DNA of 64,000 nucleotides from Telopea speciosissima (taxonomy: Eukaryota > Streptophyta > Magnoliopsida > Proteales > Proteaceae). Positions within the stretch are counted from its first letter, which is position 1. Each line of letters begins with the position of its first letter. The notes under the pieces were generated by a model, which saw only the letters and a program-made list of their open reading frames with translations, made no database searches and was not told the origin of the DNA. Shown piece after piece: positions 21,361-38,622 of the stretch. Made by a program: the position numbers and the translations under genes. The stretch spans positions 24,485,542-24,549,541 of the forward strand of contig NC_057924.1 in NCBI RefSeq assembly GCF_018873765.1, read 5' to 3'.

Positions 21361-21619
21361 TTACCTGGACAGGTGGTCGTTGCCGGAGCAAGAAGTGTTT
21401 GCCAGAGAAGAAAATCGTCATGGAGCTCCTGCACTCTTCGTTTTTGGTTTCTCTCTCCAACTAGGTATGCAACGGTCATATTGGTTTGGTTGGGTTTTAA
21501 TACAAGTAGGGTAGGGCAAAATAGTCTTTTCACTTATGAACAAATATGTGAGGGCAATAAGGTGTTTTCAACATATAAGAGTGGTAAGATGAAGGGTTAG
21601 TTTGGTCAACAAAAAAAAG

Positions 21620-21784
21620 TTTTTAGCAGTTTCCGTTTAAAATTAACGGAATGGACTGAAATGACCTTATGTTGTAAAGTAGGGATGTATACTGAAATTT
21701 TGGGGGGTCCAGGTAGAATTGTCAAAAAATTAGTAGTGCATGTGTCATATTTGGTCCACTTAGGGAAGTATGCGTGTTTAACCC
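21620..21784 (-). repeat. right TIR of the second long-TIR element
   Basis: Reverse complement of 18918-19082 with scattered substitutions. Confidence 0.9.
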
Positions 21785-21795
21785 AAAAAAAAAAG

Positions 21796-22131
21796 TGTCT
21801 CAAGTTCCAATTCAATGGTCACACCGTGACTTAAATGCCTCATCATGGCCCAGGGAATTGGTATGAGTCATGCGGATCTTAGGCCTTCACTTATCTTTTC
21901 AGGAAGATAAGAGCCAAGAGGCAAGAAGAATGAGGGACTCGGGTTCAGTTTCGAGTTCGAGTTCGGGTTCGGTGTCGGTCTCGGGTTCGGGTAGAGAATC
22001 AACGAAAAAAATCAGCGGACAAGATACCATCTCTTCTCCTTATAAGCTGTCATCGCCACTCGCTTCATCTCACTCCCTCTCTTCCTCTCTCTCCAATCGC
22101 TTACAGGTTTGGAGCTCTTGTGTTGTCCGTA
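21796..22131 (+). promoter_or_regulatory. promoter and 5' UTR region of ketol-acid reductoisomerase
   Basis: Lies between the second transposon and the start codon. It contains a short TTCGGG/TCGAGT repeat stretch (21949-21991), a weak TATA-like TTATAAG (~22040) and a CT-rich leader (CTCCCTCTCTTCCTCTCTC), common in plant 5' UTRs. The exact start site is not visible. The transposon ends only ~350 bp upstream of the ATG. Confidence 0.5.
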
Positions 22132-27545
<5,414 letters not shown>

Positions 27546-27800
27546 ACACGAGATCTTTTCTAGCCAGTATTTATTTTGATGGGAATGCTTAAACACAGTT
27601 CATGAATTTAGGGATCTGATAGTCTGCCTACATGGTTTACCTTGTTGAGGTCATGTTGTCTAGTTAGTGTTTGGGTTTAAACTGCGAACAAAGTTTTGTA
27701 TGATTGGGGAATCTGTGCTGTTTTGGTCTTCATCAACCTGGTTAATGCCTCTTTTATAATGAGAAGTTTTTCCTTCCGAGATTAATTAGACATAGAAAGC
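27546..27800 (+). terminator. 3' UTR and likely polyadenylation region of ketol-acid reductoisomerase
   Basis: T- and GT-rich sequence after the stop codon. It includes TTTGTATGATTGGGG, GTTTTGGTC and TTATAATGAG, resembling plant near-upstream elements. The cleavage site cannot be placed by eye. Confidence 0.4.
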
Positions 27801-27939
27801 TTGCTGAACGTGCTTGTGTCAGAGATAGGTCTAAGGTTTTGGTGTTGTTATTTTTCCTTGAATAATTTTTCGCTTTGTGTTCCTCTACTGTTTTAGCATC
27901 TCTGGTTGCTTGTGTTCCTCTACTACTGTTTTGCTTGCC

Positions 27940-28209
27940 CTTTACATGCTTAGACGTCATATTTCTCTAGAGCAGCCTAATTTGGTCTTCCTTTGTGAGA
28001 CTAAACTGTTGAACATTGAAGATCGTTATGCTCCCCACATTTCCTTCAAAAAATATAACTCTTTGGGTTCCTTAAAAAAATATAACTCTGTGGGTTTCTG
28101 CCCTAGTGAGGGAGAGAGCACGTTCTTAAGGGTGGATTTTGGTGCTTCAGTTCTATCTTGCTCTGCTCCGGATTTTATGGAAACAAAATTAAAATGTGAC
28201 TGGTCCTGA
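27940..28209 (+). pseudogene. small LINE endonuclease-like remnant
   Basis: The open frame contains RRHISLEQPNLVFLCETKL, like the start of plant LINE endonuclease domains (…PDIVFLSETK…), followed by an unmatched Ser/Lys-rich part. It is only about 90 codons, without the later catalytic blocks. It has drifted far, so the assignment is tentative. Confidence 0.35.
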
Positions 28210-29099
28210 GATGAATGCTCATCTGTTGGTACGTCCAGGAGATCCAGTCTTTGGTGTGTAGTTTTTGATTTATTCCCGTCTGGTAGGGATAAAATTTGAT
28301 AGGTTGCAAATTTAAAACATTTCCTAATTTGTCTAATGGTCAGAATCATTACATCTTCTATGTGGTAGAAGATATGCCCCAGCCCACCTATCTTGCTCTG
28401 AGGTTACCCCGATCAAGAAAATATTCCCTGCCATAAAGGTGTCAATTTTGGATTAAACTGGGAATTGGATCAAAACCGATCTGCTAGGAATGGGAATCGG
28501 GATTGGATCTATCGATTAAGTTATTGGTTAGGTTCTGGATCAATCGATAATGTTATTGGTCTTTCAACGGTTTTAATATTTACAGACCAATTAGGATAGA
28601 CCAATTAGGAACTGTTGGAACCATAACTGGTAGAATCGATACAAATCCACATCCTCATCCTATATATTATATAATTCTTTAGACTTAAAAGGTCATGATA
28701 GCTCAATTTGGACTAGTACCTCCTGTCATGTATACTATTTTATTAGAGATTTCATTGTTAATTTAAAAGTCTATTTGGGAATACTAACTTAAAACATACC
28801 TTATGAGGATGGTGTCGTTCCTCCGTAGTAATTGAATATAAAACAAGAGAGGTTTGTGATTTGAGAAAGAAAAAAAAAATTGATGGTGGGTTGCATATCT
28901 CATGTGATTGATATTAGTGTTATTAGTTTATCAAAAAAAAAAAGAATATTAGGTTTTATTATTATTGAAAATATGTAGTATGTGTTAGGAAATTTTTTTT
29001 TTAAAAAAAAAAATTTGAACTACTTGAAACCGAATAGGAACCGGAACCGGACTATGGTCCTAGATCTCAGGTTTGAAACCGATTAACTTATAAGTTCGG

Positions 29100-29100
<1 letters not shown>
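28210..29100. other. non-coding spacer, AT-rich, with direct short repeats
   Basis: Contains repeated GATTGGATC/ATCGAT(T/A)A and GACCAATTAGGA-type motifs (28490-28620) and poly-A tracts. No gene found. Confidence 0.5.

Positions 29101-29145
<45 letters not shown>
29101..29145. repeat. (TA)n microsatellite
   Basis: About 22 uninterrupted TA units. Confidence 0.97.
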
Positions 29146-29148
<3 letters not shown>

Positions 29149-29408
29149 AGTTAGCATGGCTTCCCTTCCCGATGATTGCAATACTATTACTCTTGATCCC
29201 AGGTGCTTATCGACATACGATTTCAATAGAAAGTGGTTGAAGCACACCATTGATTATTGCCATGGTGTCAAGAATATTACAGTAATGGCACTTCCAGAGC
29301 ATATCATGATGATCAGTAGCAAGTTAGACTTGGTGGGCTTTCATTAATTGTTTTAGTGCAGTATGCAAGTCGTGGCAATCGATGGCCATTGCTAGCTGCA
29401 TAAAAAAT

Positions 29409-29620
29409 ACGGGGGATCCACCTGCGACCGGATCTTTATCTCTTCCAGTTCCCTACACGGCCTAGTTCCCCAGTTCCTCTAACAAGGGGGGTTGGAATGA
29501 TCATCCTACCCTTACCCGAACATTCTGCTCGAGTGGGGTCCACCACCCCCTTATTAGAGGAACTGGAGAATTGGGCCGGGCAGAGAACTGGAGGAGATAA
29601 ATTTCCCCTACGACCTCAAC
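29409..29620. mobile_element. small foldback element (MITE-like)
   Basis: Two arms of ~70 bp are imperfect reverse complements: 29425-29491 (GATCTTTATCTCTTCCAGTT … CCAGTTCCTCTAACAAGGGG) and 29547-29612 (CCCCTTATTAGAGGAACTGG … GGAGGAGATAAATTT). The loop is about 55 bp. No coding capacity. Exact ends and TSD are not clear. Confidence 0.7.
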
Positions 29621-29950
29621 TCCCATGGCTCTGATCGATGCTTTCTTCCTTAGAGGATCATCATCCTGGGTTTTTTAGTCTCTCCCATGGCAAAGTTTTT
29701 AGGTGGAGGACTTGGGTGATGAAATACCATTTATTGGCAAAAGTACTTCCATGTCTGTCATGGCACGCACGTGACTACCCTAGATTTAGAGGAAATTGCA
29801 TATAACATTCCCTTTTAACGTAACCCTTTTACATCAACCAGAAAACCATACCATATATAGATATTAACATTGAAATCAGATGGAATAGAATAAGCCATCT
29901 CTTAGGAGAAGTCCGGCGTCCAAAACTCAGCCATGTAGGCTACGTTTGGT

Positions 29951-29994
29951 TGCAAGGGAAATGGGAAAGGGAAGGGAAGGGAAGGGAAGGGAAT
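29951..29994. repeat. (GGGAA)n-type purine repeat beside a GTTTGGTTGCAAG motif
   Basis: GGGAAAGGGAAGGGAAGGGAAGGGAAGG-type tract. It follows ACGTTTGGTTGCAAGGG, which resembles the palindrome's left terminus at 30194. Confidence 0.8.
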
Positions 29995-31011
29995 TTTTTT
30001 TTCCCTTTTAAGTTGTTTAGTTGTAACGGAAGTGAAGTGAAATATATTTACCTAAGTTGTCTGGTTGATTGTAAAAAATTGATCTAAATTCAATGTAAAT
30101 TTCTTTTAAAAATTTATAATCCAACTTACTTTACTAATTTGCACTTATTAAGGCTCTTTCTTAATAATTTATTTAAAAAACAAATAAATATATGGCTTTG
30201 TTTGGTTGCAAGGGGAATGCAAATTTTTTATGTAAAGTTAAATTTTTTTCCCAAGGGAGATAGTTTTAGGTGTTTGTTTATCAGGGAAATAAAGTCTTAC
30301 GTTTAGGGTGATATTTTCCTTTTCATTTCCCAACCAAAATCAGAAGTAAAATTAATACCTAACACTGAGAGACTCTCAAGCTGAAGCTTGGTCTCTAGTT
30401 TGCTCATCTTTCTCTGCTCGGAGCTCGATCTCTACGTTTGCACAGCTTTTTCTGCTCGAAAGCTCGATCTCTGCCTTTTCGTTTGCAACTCTACTTCATC
30501 GGTATTCATCAGGGAATCACAACCTGTTGCTTCAATTATCCAGATAAAAGTTAGGGATTCTTGCTTCAATTATCCTCCCTCCTCATTTGTTAATTTTCTT
30601 CTTTTTCTTCGCATCCTTCGCTCATACCCCTAGCCTAGGTTTTTTTTTTCTTTTTCTTGCAACTCATTTCATCTCCCACAATGAACCCTCTCAGATGTCA
30701 TTGTTCTTTCTTGTGCTATGTTGTATGATTATATCTAACCATTTTGTATAAAGAGGAATTTTCGTCCTGTGGTAGAGAGGTCTTCATGGTGGGTGGGAAT
30801 TGTTTTTAGGACATTCCTCATCTGTATCAATAGAAAGACGGAAGCGTCTCATCTTTCATTGCTTCTTTTCTTTCTTTTTTCCCCCCTTAATTAGGATTAT
30901 TGCTACGTTTTGTTTCAGAAATGTATACTCCATTGCTGATAGTTAACAAACATTTGATATTCTGATTGATGGACTTCTTTTATTAAATTGATGTGATTTC
31001 AATAAAATCAT

Positions 31012-31593
31012 TGTTGGAATTTTTTCAATAATTGTGTGGATGATTTTGGGTCATTCTTTGGTTCAATGTTGGCCTGGTTTTTTGGCTAAGGGACATGTAT
31101 CTTCAAAGAAACATATCCATTTGTATAAGTGCATTCATAGCACTTGGATTTGAATATTTTAATCTAATCCATTGATCCAAGAGACACACCTACACCATGG
31201 GGTATCTTCAAGAGACACTTACATATAGGTGCTTAGATTAGAATCTTGTAATCCTATCTACTCATGTCAATGGACACACCCATTCTATGAGGTATCTTGA
31301 AGGGATACATCCACCACTATAGATAGAGGTGAAATGGATAGCCCAAATCATTCAATTTATGTGGGACGATTTCAGTCAGTCAGGCATTAACGAATTCTCA
31401 ATTCTCTGATAGTTTCAAGTGATTACTGTCTCTGCAAATCAGTAATCAGTCCAACCTGTTTTATCTTGGGAGGCAGATTTACTACAACCCAGTGCAATAA
31501 TAGGGTGCAAATACTATCTTAAAGACAGAGCATTCTCGTTCCACTCAGGCTATCTCTTTGTCCTCTTCTTTTGATATCAGTGTTTTTCTAATA
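31012..31593. mobile_element. solo LTR inserted in the left palindrome arm
   Basis: This 582-bp block is absent from the right arm at the matching point (~35478-35500). It is flanked by a 5-bp duplication ATCAT (31007-31011 and 31594-31598), begins TGTTGGAA and ends TTCTAATA, near the TG...CA inverted ends of LTRs with CA changed to TA. No retroviral-type genes are present, fitting LTR-LTR recombination. The empty allele in the other arm makes the boundaries unusually secure. Confidence 0.78.
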
Positions 31594-32051
31594 ATCATCA
31601 ATTGAGACTGAGTTTCCTATCTCTTTTTTTATGAAATGCTTCTGTTACTTCTTTTTTTTTTTGTGGTGAAAGAGCAGACATCAAAAGATATGCACAATTT
31701 TTAATGTCAATGGTTTCCTAATGCTTTATATTCATTTTTTAGATTAGCTCTAGATGCACTTATTATTTGCTTATTGATACTACTACTGTATTGCACCCAC
31801 TATGGTTTTGAAACTCAAGTTGGTGTTGAGCATCTCTCAACCCCTTGCCCACTAACTTTATATCCTATCCTGCTTGACGTCCTCTTGTCATCACTGGTTT
31901 GGAATTGTATATTTTTAATTGTAGCTTGGGATGTATAACCTTAGAACCATTCTTCCATATGCCTGGTAGTGCACTGCAAAATGACATAGAAAATTAGACA
32001 TTTTATCAACTGCTCCATTCTCTACAACCCAAACCTTGTAATTGTTGTGTA

Positions 32052-32120
32052 GAAAAAGGGAAGGCAAGGGAAGGGAAGGGAAGGGAAGGGAAGGGAAGAG
32101 AGGGGGGTGGGGGAGGGGGA
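32052..32120. repeat. (GGGAA)n / G-rich tract within the left palindrome arm
   Basis: AAGGGAAGGGAAGGGAAGGG followed by GGGGGGTGGGGGAGGGGG. The right arm has only a short CT-rich counterpart (34966-35015), so the tract expanded in one arm or shrank in the other. Confidence 0.85.
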
Positions 32121-34163
32121 GTTAATTTAACATACTATTACCATAAAATTTGAAACTCATGCATATTAGATCTCATTAGAACTTTGTGCTTACTAATTCA
32201 AATCAAGAGAAAAAGAAGGAAGAAAGTGACATGTGATCATGGTTTAAGGGACGACATCTGGTATAGGATTGTAAAATTACAAACCAAAATATCAACCAGA
32301 TGTTGCTATTTAAATTAAAACTCAAAAGGTTGAGGATCAAAATAGGAGATGCCTCTTTATTAAGTGGAGAAAATGAGACATCTCAAATATTTATTATTGA
32401 AATGATGTTAAAATCTTTTGAATCTAATTTTTCCAACAATTATCTGTTGAGCTCAGTTTCAGGTAGGTGTTACTCACAAGAGCAATGAACTGTTCAATGG
32501 AATAACATGTGAAGCAAAGATTAAGAGAAATAGAAAGAAAGAGGATAATATGGCCAAAACTATGTCAAAAGATCCATCTCATGGCATTATACCTATTATA
32601 CTTACTTTATTTTATGATAATGCTAGTGGACAATAGATCCATATTAGAGTTAGATGATGTAGTTAGGTTGAAATTTGCAAATTCATGTGTTTAAATTTAC
32701 ATAAGTCTCATGATAAATGTATTTTGATACCATACTCTAATCAGTTTTATCTTTCCAAATATTTTCTCATTATAATCATTACACTTTGTTTTTTTCTTGT
32801 ACCTTTTATTTGTCCATGGTTGTTGGGAGTTAATCTCTTAACAGGAAACCCAAAAAATTAGCATTTTTTAATGTGGATATTGGATTGTCTTTTTTTTTTT
32901 AAGATGTGAGACAATGGTGTAATTTTGCTTTTATTTTTTTTTTACCATGGTAGACATTAGGTTGAATGGTTTTTATGGAGGACTCACATGTAGAGGGAAA
33001 TGGTGACTCAGAGGAGGAACTTATTATTGACATTGCAACCTCAGTAGGAACTTATTATTGACATTAATATAGTGTTATGTTATCTAAGAAGTAAATAGAA
33101 GTAGCAATTTATATGCTTGCTGTCCAGGTACTCCATGAAGTCTTAAGTTCTTCCTATTAACCAATTGCAACTTTGATTTCACGTATAGGACTGAATGCAT
33201 AGAGATAGGAGTTTCTCTTTTTGATCATATGTAGTCAAACCATAGAATCTCCAAAGAGATAGGGTCTAGGGTTCTAGCTGAAATTAGAACTCTTTTTTAT
33301 TTTTATTATTATTTTTTATAGTAGCAGCTACTCCAAATCAGATCTCCTTGCTGTCCATGCAACATTCCTTTTATTTTATATCAAGCTCCTTGTTGTACTA
33401 TATCAAAAATAAATAAGTTTCTATTTTCGGACTTCTTGCTATGATAGTTTGATTTTTGTTTGTTATTCTTAATCGATTGAGATTCATGATTTTCATGCTC
33501 ACACACATTCATATTGATCTCATTATTTTTTTCCCTCCACTCCCTTGCGGAGGAGGTATTTACATAACTTGAATTATTTTTTTTGAGTTTTTCTCTCTTA
33601 GCTCTAAGTTTATACTGTTTCTAGTTGCATACATTTCTTAGTGGCTGAACTTTGAGTTCTCATTGTTCTCTAGTCTAACTTGAATTAATTATTAGCTTTG
33701 TTTGTCGACATGAACATTATTGTTATGCTGGGGTTTGTGATGTTTAGCACACTAAAGAAACAACTGGGGGTTGATACAGTTGTAAACTCCGAGAACCTAT
33801 CTATTTGGAGATTCTATGGTTTGACTACATGTGATAAAAAAAGGGAAACTCCTATCTCTATGCATTCAGTCCTATGCATGAAATCAAAGTTACAATTGGT
33901 TAATAGGAAGAACCCAAGACTTCATAGAGTACCTGGACAACAAGCACATAAATTGCTACTTCTATTTACTTCTTAGATAACATAACACCATATTAATGTC
34001 AATAATAAGTTCCTATTGAGGTTGCAATGTTAATAATAAGTTCCTCCTCTGAGTCACCATCTCCCTCTACATGTGAGTCCTCCATAAAAACTATTCAACC
34101 TAATGTCTACCATGGTAAAGAAATAAAAGCAAAATTACACCTTTGTTTCACATCTACTTTAGC

Positions 34164-34195
<32 letters not shown>

Positions 34196-36411
34196 ACCAA
34201 CATCCATATTAAAAAATGCTAATTTTTTGGGTTTCCTGTTAAGAGATTAATTCCCAACGACCATGGACAAACAAAAAGTATATGAAAAAAATAGAGTATA
34301 ATGATTATAATGGAAAAATATTTGGAAAGATAAAACTGATTAGAATATGGTATCAAAATGCATTTATCATGAGACTTATGTAAATGTAAACACATGAATT
34401 TATAAATTTCAACTTAATTACATCATCTAACTCTGCTATGGATCTATTGTCCACTAGCAGTATCATAAAATAAAGAAGTATAATAGGTATAATGCCATGA
34501 GATGGATCTTTTGACATAGTTCTGGCCATATAATCCTCTTTCTTACCCTTTCTTTTAATCTTTGCTTCACATTTTATTCCATTGGACAGTTCATTGCTCC
34601 TGTGAGCAATACCTATCTGAAACTGAGCTCAACACATAATTGTTGGGAAGATTAGATTCAAAAGATTTCAACATCATTTCAATAATAAATTTGAGATGTC
34701 CCATTTTCTCCACTTAATAAAGAGGCATCTCCTATTTTGATCCTCAACCTTTTGAGTTTTAATTTAAATAGCAATATCTGATTGACATTTTGTATTGTAA
34801 TTTTACTGCCCTATACTAGATGCCGTCCCTTAAACCATAATCACATGTCACTTGCTTCCTTCTTTTCTTCTTGATTTGAATTAGTAAGCACAAAGTTCTA
34901 ATGAGATCTAACAGGCATGGGTTTCAAATTTTATTTATGGTAATAGTATGCTAAATTAACTCCCCCTCCCCGCCTTCTCTCTCTCTCTTTCCTTCATTTT
35001 CCTTTCCTTCCCTTTTTCTACACAACAATTACAAGGCTTTGACTGTGGAGAATGGAGCAGCTGATAAAATGCCTGATTTCCCATGTCATTTTGCAATGCA
35101 CTACCAAGCATATGGAAGAATGGTTCTAAGTTTATACATCCCAAGCTACAATTAAAAATACACAATTCCAAACCAGTGATGACAAGAGGATGCCAAGCAG
35201 GACAGGACATAAAGTTAGTGGGCAAGGGGTTGAGGAGCGCTCAACACCAACTTGAGTTTCAAAACCATAGTGGGTGCAGTACAGTAGTAGTATCAATAAG
35301 CAAATAAAAAGTGCATCCAGAGCTAAGCCAAAAAAGAAATATAGAGCATTAGGAAACTACTAACAAGTAAATTGTGCATATCCTTTGATGTCTGTTCTTT
35401 CACCATTAAAAAGAAAAAAAAACAGTAACAGAAGCAATTCACAAAAAAATGGATAGGAAACTCAGTCTCGATTGATGCTTTTATTGAAATCATATCAATT
35501 TGATAAAAGAAGTCCATCAATCAGAATATCAGATGTTTGTTAACTATCAGCAATGGAGTGTACATTTCTGAAACTAAACGTAGCAACAATCCTAATTAAG
35601 GGGGGGGGGGGGGGAAGGAAGAAAAGAAGCAATGAAAGATGAGATGCTTCTGGCTTTCTATTGATACAGATCAGGAATGCCTTGTAAACAAATCCCACCC
35701 ACCATGAAGACCTCTCTACCACACGACGGAAATTCCTCTTTATACAAAATGGTTAGATACAATCATACAACATAGCAAAAGAAAGAACAATGACATCTGA
35801 GAGGGTTCATTGTGGGAGATGAAATGATGAAATAAGTTGCAGAAAAAAAAAAAAAAAAAAAAAACCTAGGCTAGGGGTATGAGCAAAGGATACGAAGAAG
35901 AAGAAGAAAATTAACAAATGAGGAGGGAGGAGAATCGAAGCAAGAATCCCTAACCTTTATCTGGATAATCGAAGCAATAGGTTGTGATTCCCTGATGAAT
36001 ACTGATGAAGTAGAGTCGCAAACGAAAAGGCAGAGATCGAGCTTTCGAGCAAAAAAAGATGTGCAAACTCAGAGATCGAGCTCTGAGCAAAGAAAGATGA
36101 GAAAACACAGCAGCGACCGAGCTTCAAGGGAGAAAGATGAGCAAACTAGAGACCAAGCTTCAGCTTGAGAGTCTCTCACCGTCAGATTTTCAAATTCAGA
36201 GAGCTTCAGCTTGAGAGTCTCTCACTGTCGGGTTTTAATTTTACTTCTGATTTTGGTCGGGAAATGAAAAGGGAAATATCACCCTAAACATAAAACTTAT
36301 TTCACAGGTGAAATATTTCCCTGGTAAAGAAACGCCTAAAACTATTTCAGCTGGGGAAATATTTTAACTTTACATCAAAAATTTGCATTTCCTTTGCAAC
36401 CAAACAAGTCC

Positions 36412-36955
36412 TTAGTAAATAGTAACATGTAAAACTGTGAAACAAAATCTTTTCTTGGAATTGCTTTAAAGGATTCTCAACTCAGTTGCTAAATCAAAAT
36501 CCAACTTCCTTATAACTTGGCCAATAAAATGTTTTTTATTTCTTCGAATGTTAAGAATAAGCCGGGAACTAAGTTCCTCATAGAAACTGTAATTAAAAAA
36601 AACACAATTGTATGAAAGACTCAAAAGATTCACAAAGAGCAGATGCTGGCCAACTGCACACCCCGCATTCAGAAGTCCTAGGCTACACATGGTAATGGTT
36701 TTCATAAAGAATGGGTGTTTTTGCTCAGAAACTTTCTTTTCCGTTTTTGGTCTGGAACAGCGTTCTATGTATGTATATGACCATTTGGCAAATCCGTTCT
36801 AGAACTGTTCTCGGAACAAATTATAGAACAAATATGGCGTTTGGTAAAACATGTTCTTTCAAATTTGACATTAATTACAGTAATGTTATTTCCTTCTAAA
36901 TTATACCAAAAAATACTTGGTATAATTACAATAATGTCATCTAAAAGTTTCTTAT
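36412..36955. other. spacer with a possible MITE remnant
   Basis: No gene. At 36720-36865 there are GTTCTAGAACTGTTCTCGGAACAA-like and GCGTTTGGTAAAACATGTTC motifs that resemble the Harbinger subterminal sequence at 18600-18690, so a degraded related MITE is possible. Confidence 0.4.
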
Positions 36956-37299
36956 AAATGCATCACATTTTTTTAAGCCAGAATATTAACTGGGACACTG
37001 GGAGGCCCCTAAATTTTATTAAGATAAAAAACCAATAAGAACAAAGGGGGGGAGACATAACTCGCCTTACCCCAACCCATGGAGAAAACATCACTCTCCA
37101 TTTGAAACCAAATCACCTCACCCTTTTCCATTATAAAACTAAAAAACAAAATTACATACGTAAAACTGGAAGTCCGGCTTTGTCCTACCGAATAATAAAA
37201 AAAAAGATATTGAGGAATGTCTTTATCTGCAAAGAAGGTAGAGGAAGTCAAAGAGATATAAGCAGAATTAACCAAGTAATCAGCTGCCCGTTTTCCTTC

Positions 37300-37830
37300 T
37301 CAAAACAAAAAGAAAAAGTTTGCTCCAAGGAAGTCAATCAAATAAAGAACCTCTTGGAACCAATACCAACGAGTCCATAAAAGGCAAAATCTCAGGGTGA
37401 CAAAACACACTATGGTCTGGAAATCAAAACTGATATGACAACCTGTATAACCTAATTCGGTACACATACGAAGGCCATCTAGAAGCGCCCTCATTTCCGC
37501 CTCTGAGTTAGTGCAAACTCAATAATTAGCAAATGCCTTAACAAAGGAGCCATCTTGATTGCGAATAATCCCACCCTCTCCACTAATACTAGGATTTCCT
37601 TTACTTTCTCCATCAACATTAAGCTTTATCGTATTAAAGGGTGGGCTCCAATAAACTGGGCAGGGGGGCGATGTTTTATAGAAGGAAGCTTTAAATTAAG
37701 GATCTTCAATATCAACTCATCCTTTAAGGAAAGCTTTTTGATAAACATGAAAGGATAAGAAATTTCCCTAATCCATAATTTGAGTTTTCCAGTAACTGTT
37801 GAAGTCGTGCGCATACCATTACCATGCCTG
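37300..37830 (-). pseudogene. LINE A RNase H domain
   Basis: Type-1 RNase H at the end of ORF2. The minus strand reads SEAEMRALLDGLRMCTELGY with the catalytic Glu. Upstream pieces correspond to the GGIIRNQDGS-type strand segment (~37560) and KPPPFNT/N-D-G motif region (~37600), in broken frames. It compares directly with the better preserved copy in LINE B at 44560-45020. Confidence 0.75.
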
Positions 37831-37833
37831 TGA

Positions 37834-38553
37834 TTATTTCTTTCCTTCAAAAGCTCCCACACTATCAACGAAGGGACAATACTTATAATGTATTCGTAAA
37901 TACCATGAGAAACCGCTTGAGAATGCTAAAACAGAATTCTCTTTTTTTACTTTTTGAGATGGAAGAAACGCCACATCGAAATGCCTATCGAAGTACTCCC
38001 ACACTTTTGAAGCAATCCCTCCCATTGCCAGAACGTGGGAAGTAGTCTCCCGCCAAGAATTTCTACAACAAATGCATTTAGATGCCAAAGGAACACCTAC
38101 CTTCATTAACATATCATCTGTTTCAATATTCCCATTAAGGAGCTGCCAAGTAATAAAACCAATTTTGGTTGGTACCGACGAGTTCCAAAACCATTTTGCA
38201 TTGGGGACCAACGATGATCGAGTGCGAACTACACTCCAGGTTGATTTAATAGAGAACAACCCATTACTAGCTGGAGTCCAAACAATATGGTCTTCCCTAT
38301 TTGTGATTTTTATAGATAACCAGAAAATTCTTTCCCGAACAACACTGTTATCATTAGTGTCCAGCACTGCATGATCCCATGAACCATCTGGGTTGATAAC
38401 ATCTTTAACTCGAGTATTCAGTTCTACATGATGCGCACCATCGACATGATCAATCAAGGAACCTTCTCCACTCCAATCATCCAACAAAAGTCGAACGTTA
38501 CCCTTTCCAATCAACCATTTCGAATTAGCGAGAATGATATGTTTGAGCCCCAA
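37834..38553 (-). pseudogene. LINE A zf-RVT / ORF2 C-terminal region
   Basis: About 239 open codons. NSKWLIGKGNVRLLLDDWSG and FWNSSVPTKIGFITWQLLNG lead to the zinc-binding CICCRNSWRETTSHVL motif of the zf-RVT domain, then KVWEYF. The order matches LINE B (43687-44274). This domain lies between RT and RNase H in plant LINEs and is thought to bind nucleic acid. Confidence 0.85.
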
Positions 38554-38622
38554 TGATCGCCTCTAGGTTTTAGAACCAAAACTATTGGCTTTGCAAAGAT
38601 GAGATGATCCTCCCTAAGGAAT

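Larger units (their letters stand above)
18918..21784. mobile_element. second Mutator-like long-TIR element
   Basis: Terminal inverted repeats of about 165 bp: the left end starts GGGTTAAATACGCATACC and the right end reversed starts GGGTTAAACACGCATACT, both continuing with CTAAGTGGACCAAATATG. It is flanked by an 11-bp duplication, ten A then G (18907-18917 and 21785-21795); length 9-11 fits Mutator-like elements, though the low complexity weakens the evidence. No transposase is visible. The interior holds a partial tandem repeat (19240-19500), an unidentified ORF and a purine-rich minisatellite. Confidence 0.75.
30194..36411. repeat. giant imperfect palindrome (~6.2 kb foldback)
   Basis: The left arm (30194-33263) and right arm (33794-36411) are reverse complements over their whole length around a ~530 bp spacer. 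Anchors: GCTTGGTCTCTAGTTTGC (30387) with GCAAACTAGAGACCAAGC (36141); TTCAGGTAGGTGTTACTCAC (32458) with its partner near 34600; AGGAACTTATTATTGACATT (33017) with its partner near 34040. The outer ends read TTTGTTTGGTTGCAA and, reversed, CTTGTTTGGTTGCAA, so they could be transposon termini. No coding frame is convincing and no TSD is clear. Arms differ by scattered substitutions, tract-length changes and one solo LTR. Confidence 0.9.

Noticed and set aside
21026..21533. Long Ser/Leu/Phe-rich minus-strand frames
   Set aside because: They are the complement of the purine minisatellite; a lack of stops is expected from composition.
29144..29347. 67-codon frame after the (TA)n tract
   Set aside because: Looks somewhat protein-like (NRKWLKHTIDYCHGVKNI) but I cannot match it to any family, it has no good start context, and it abuts a microsatellite.
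30388..30633. 81-codon frame in the left palindrome arm as a gene
   Set aside because: The mirror copy in the right arm does not keep the frame and no motif is seen.
30180..36420. Assigning the palindrome to PIF/Harbinger from its GTTTGGTTG-type ends
   Set aside because: The flanks do not show a TTA/TAA duplication and no transposase is present; the motif is common at many plant transposon ends.
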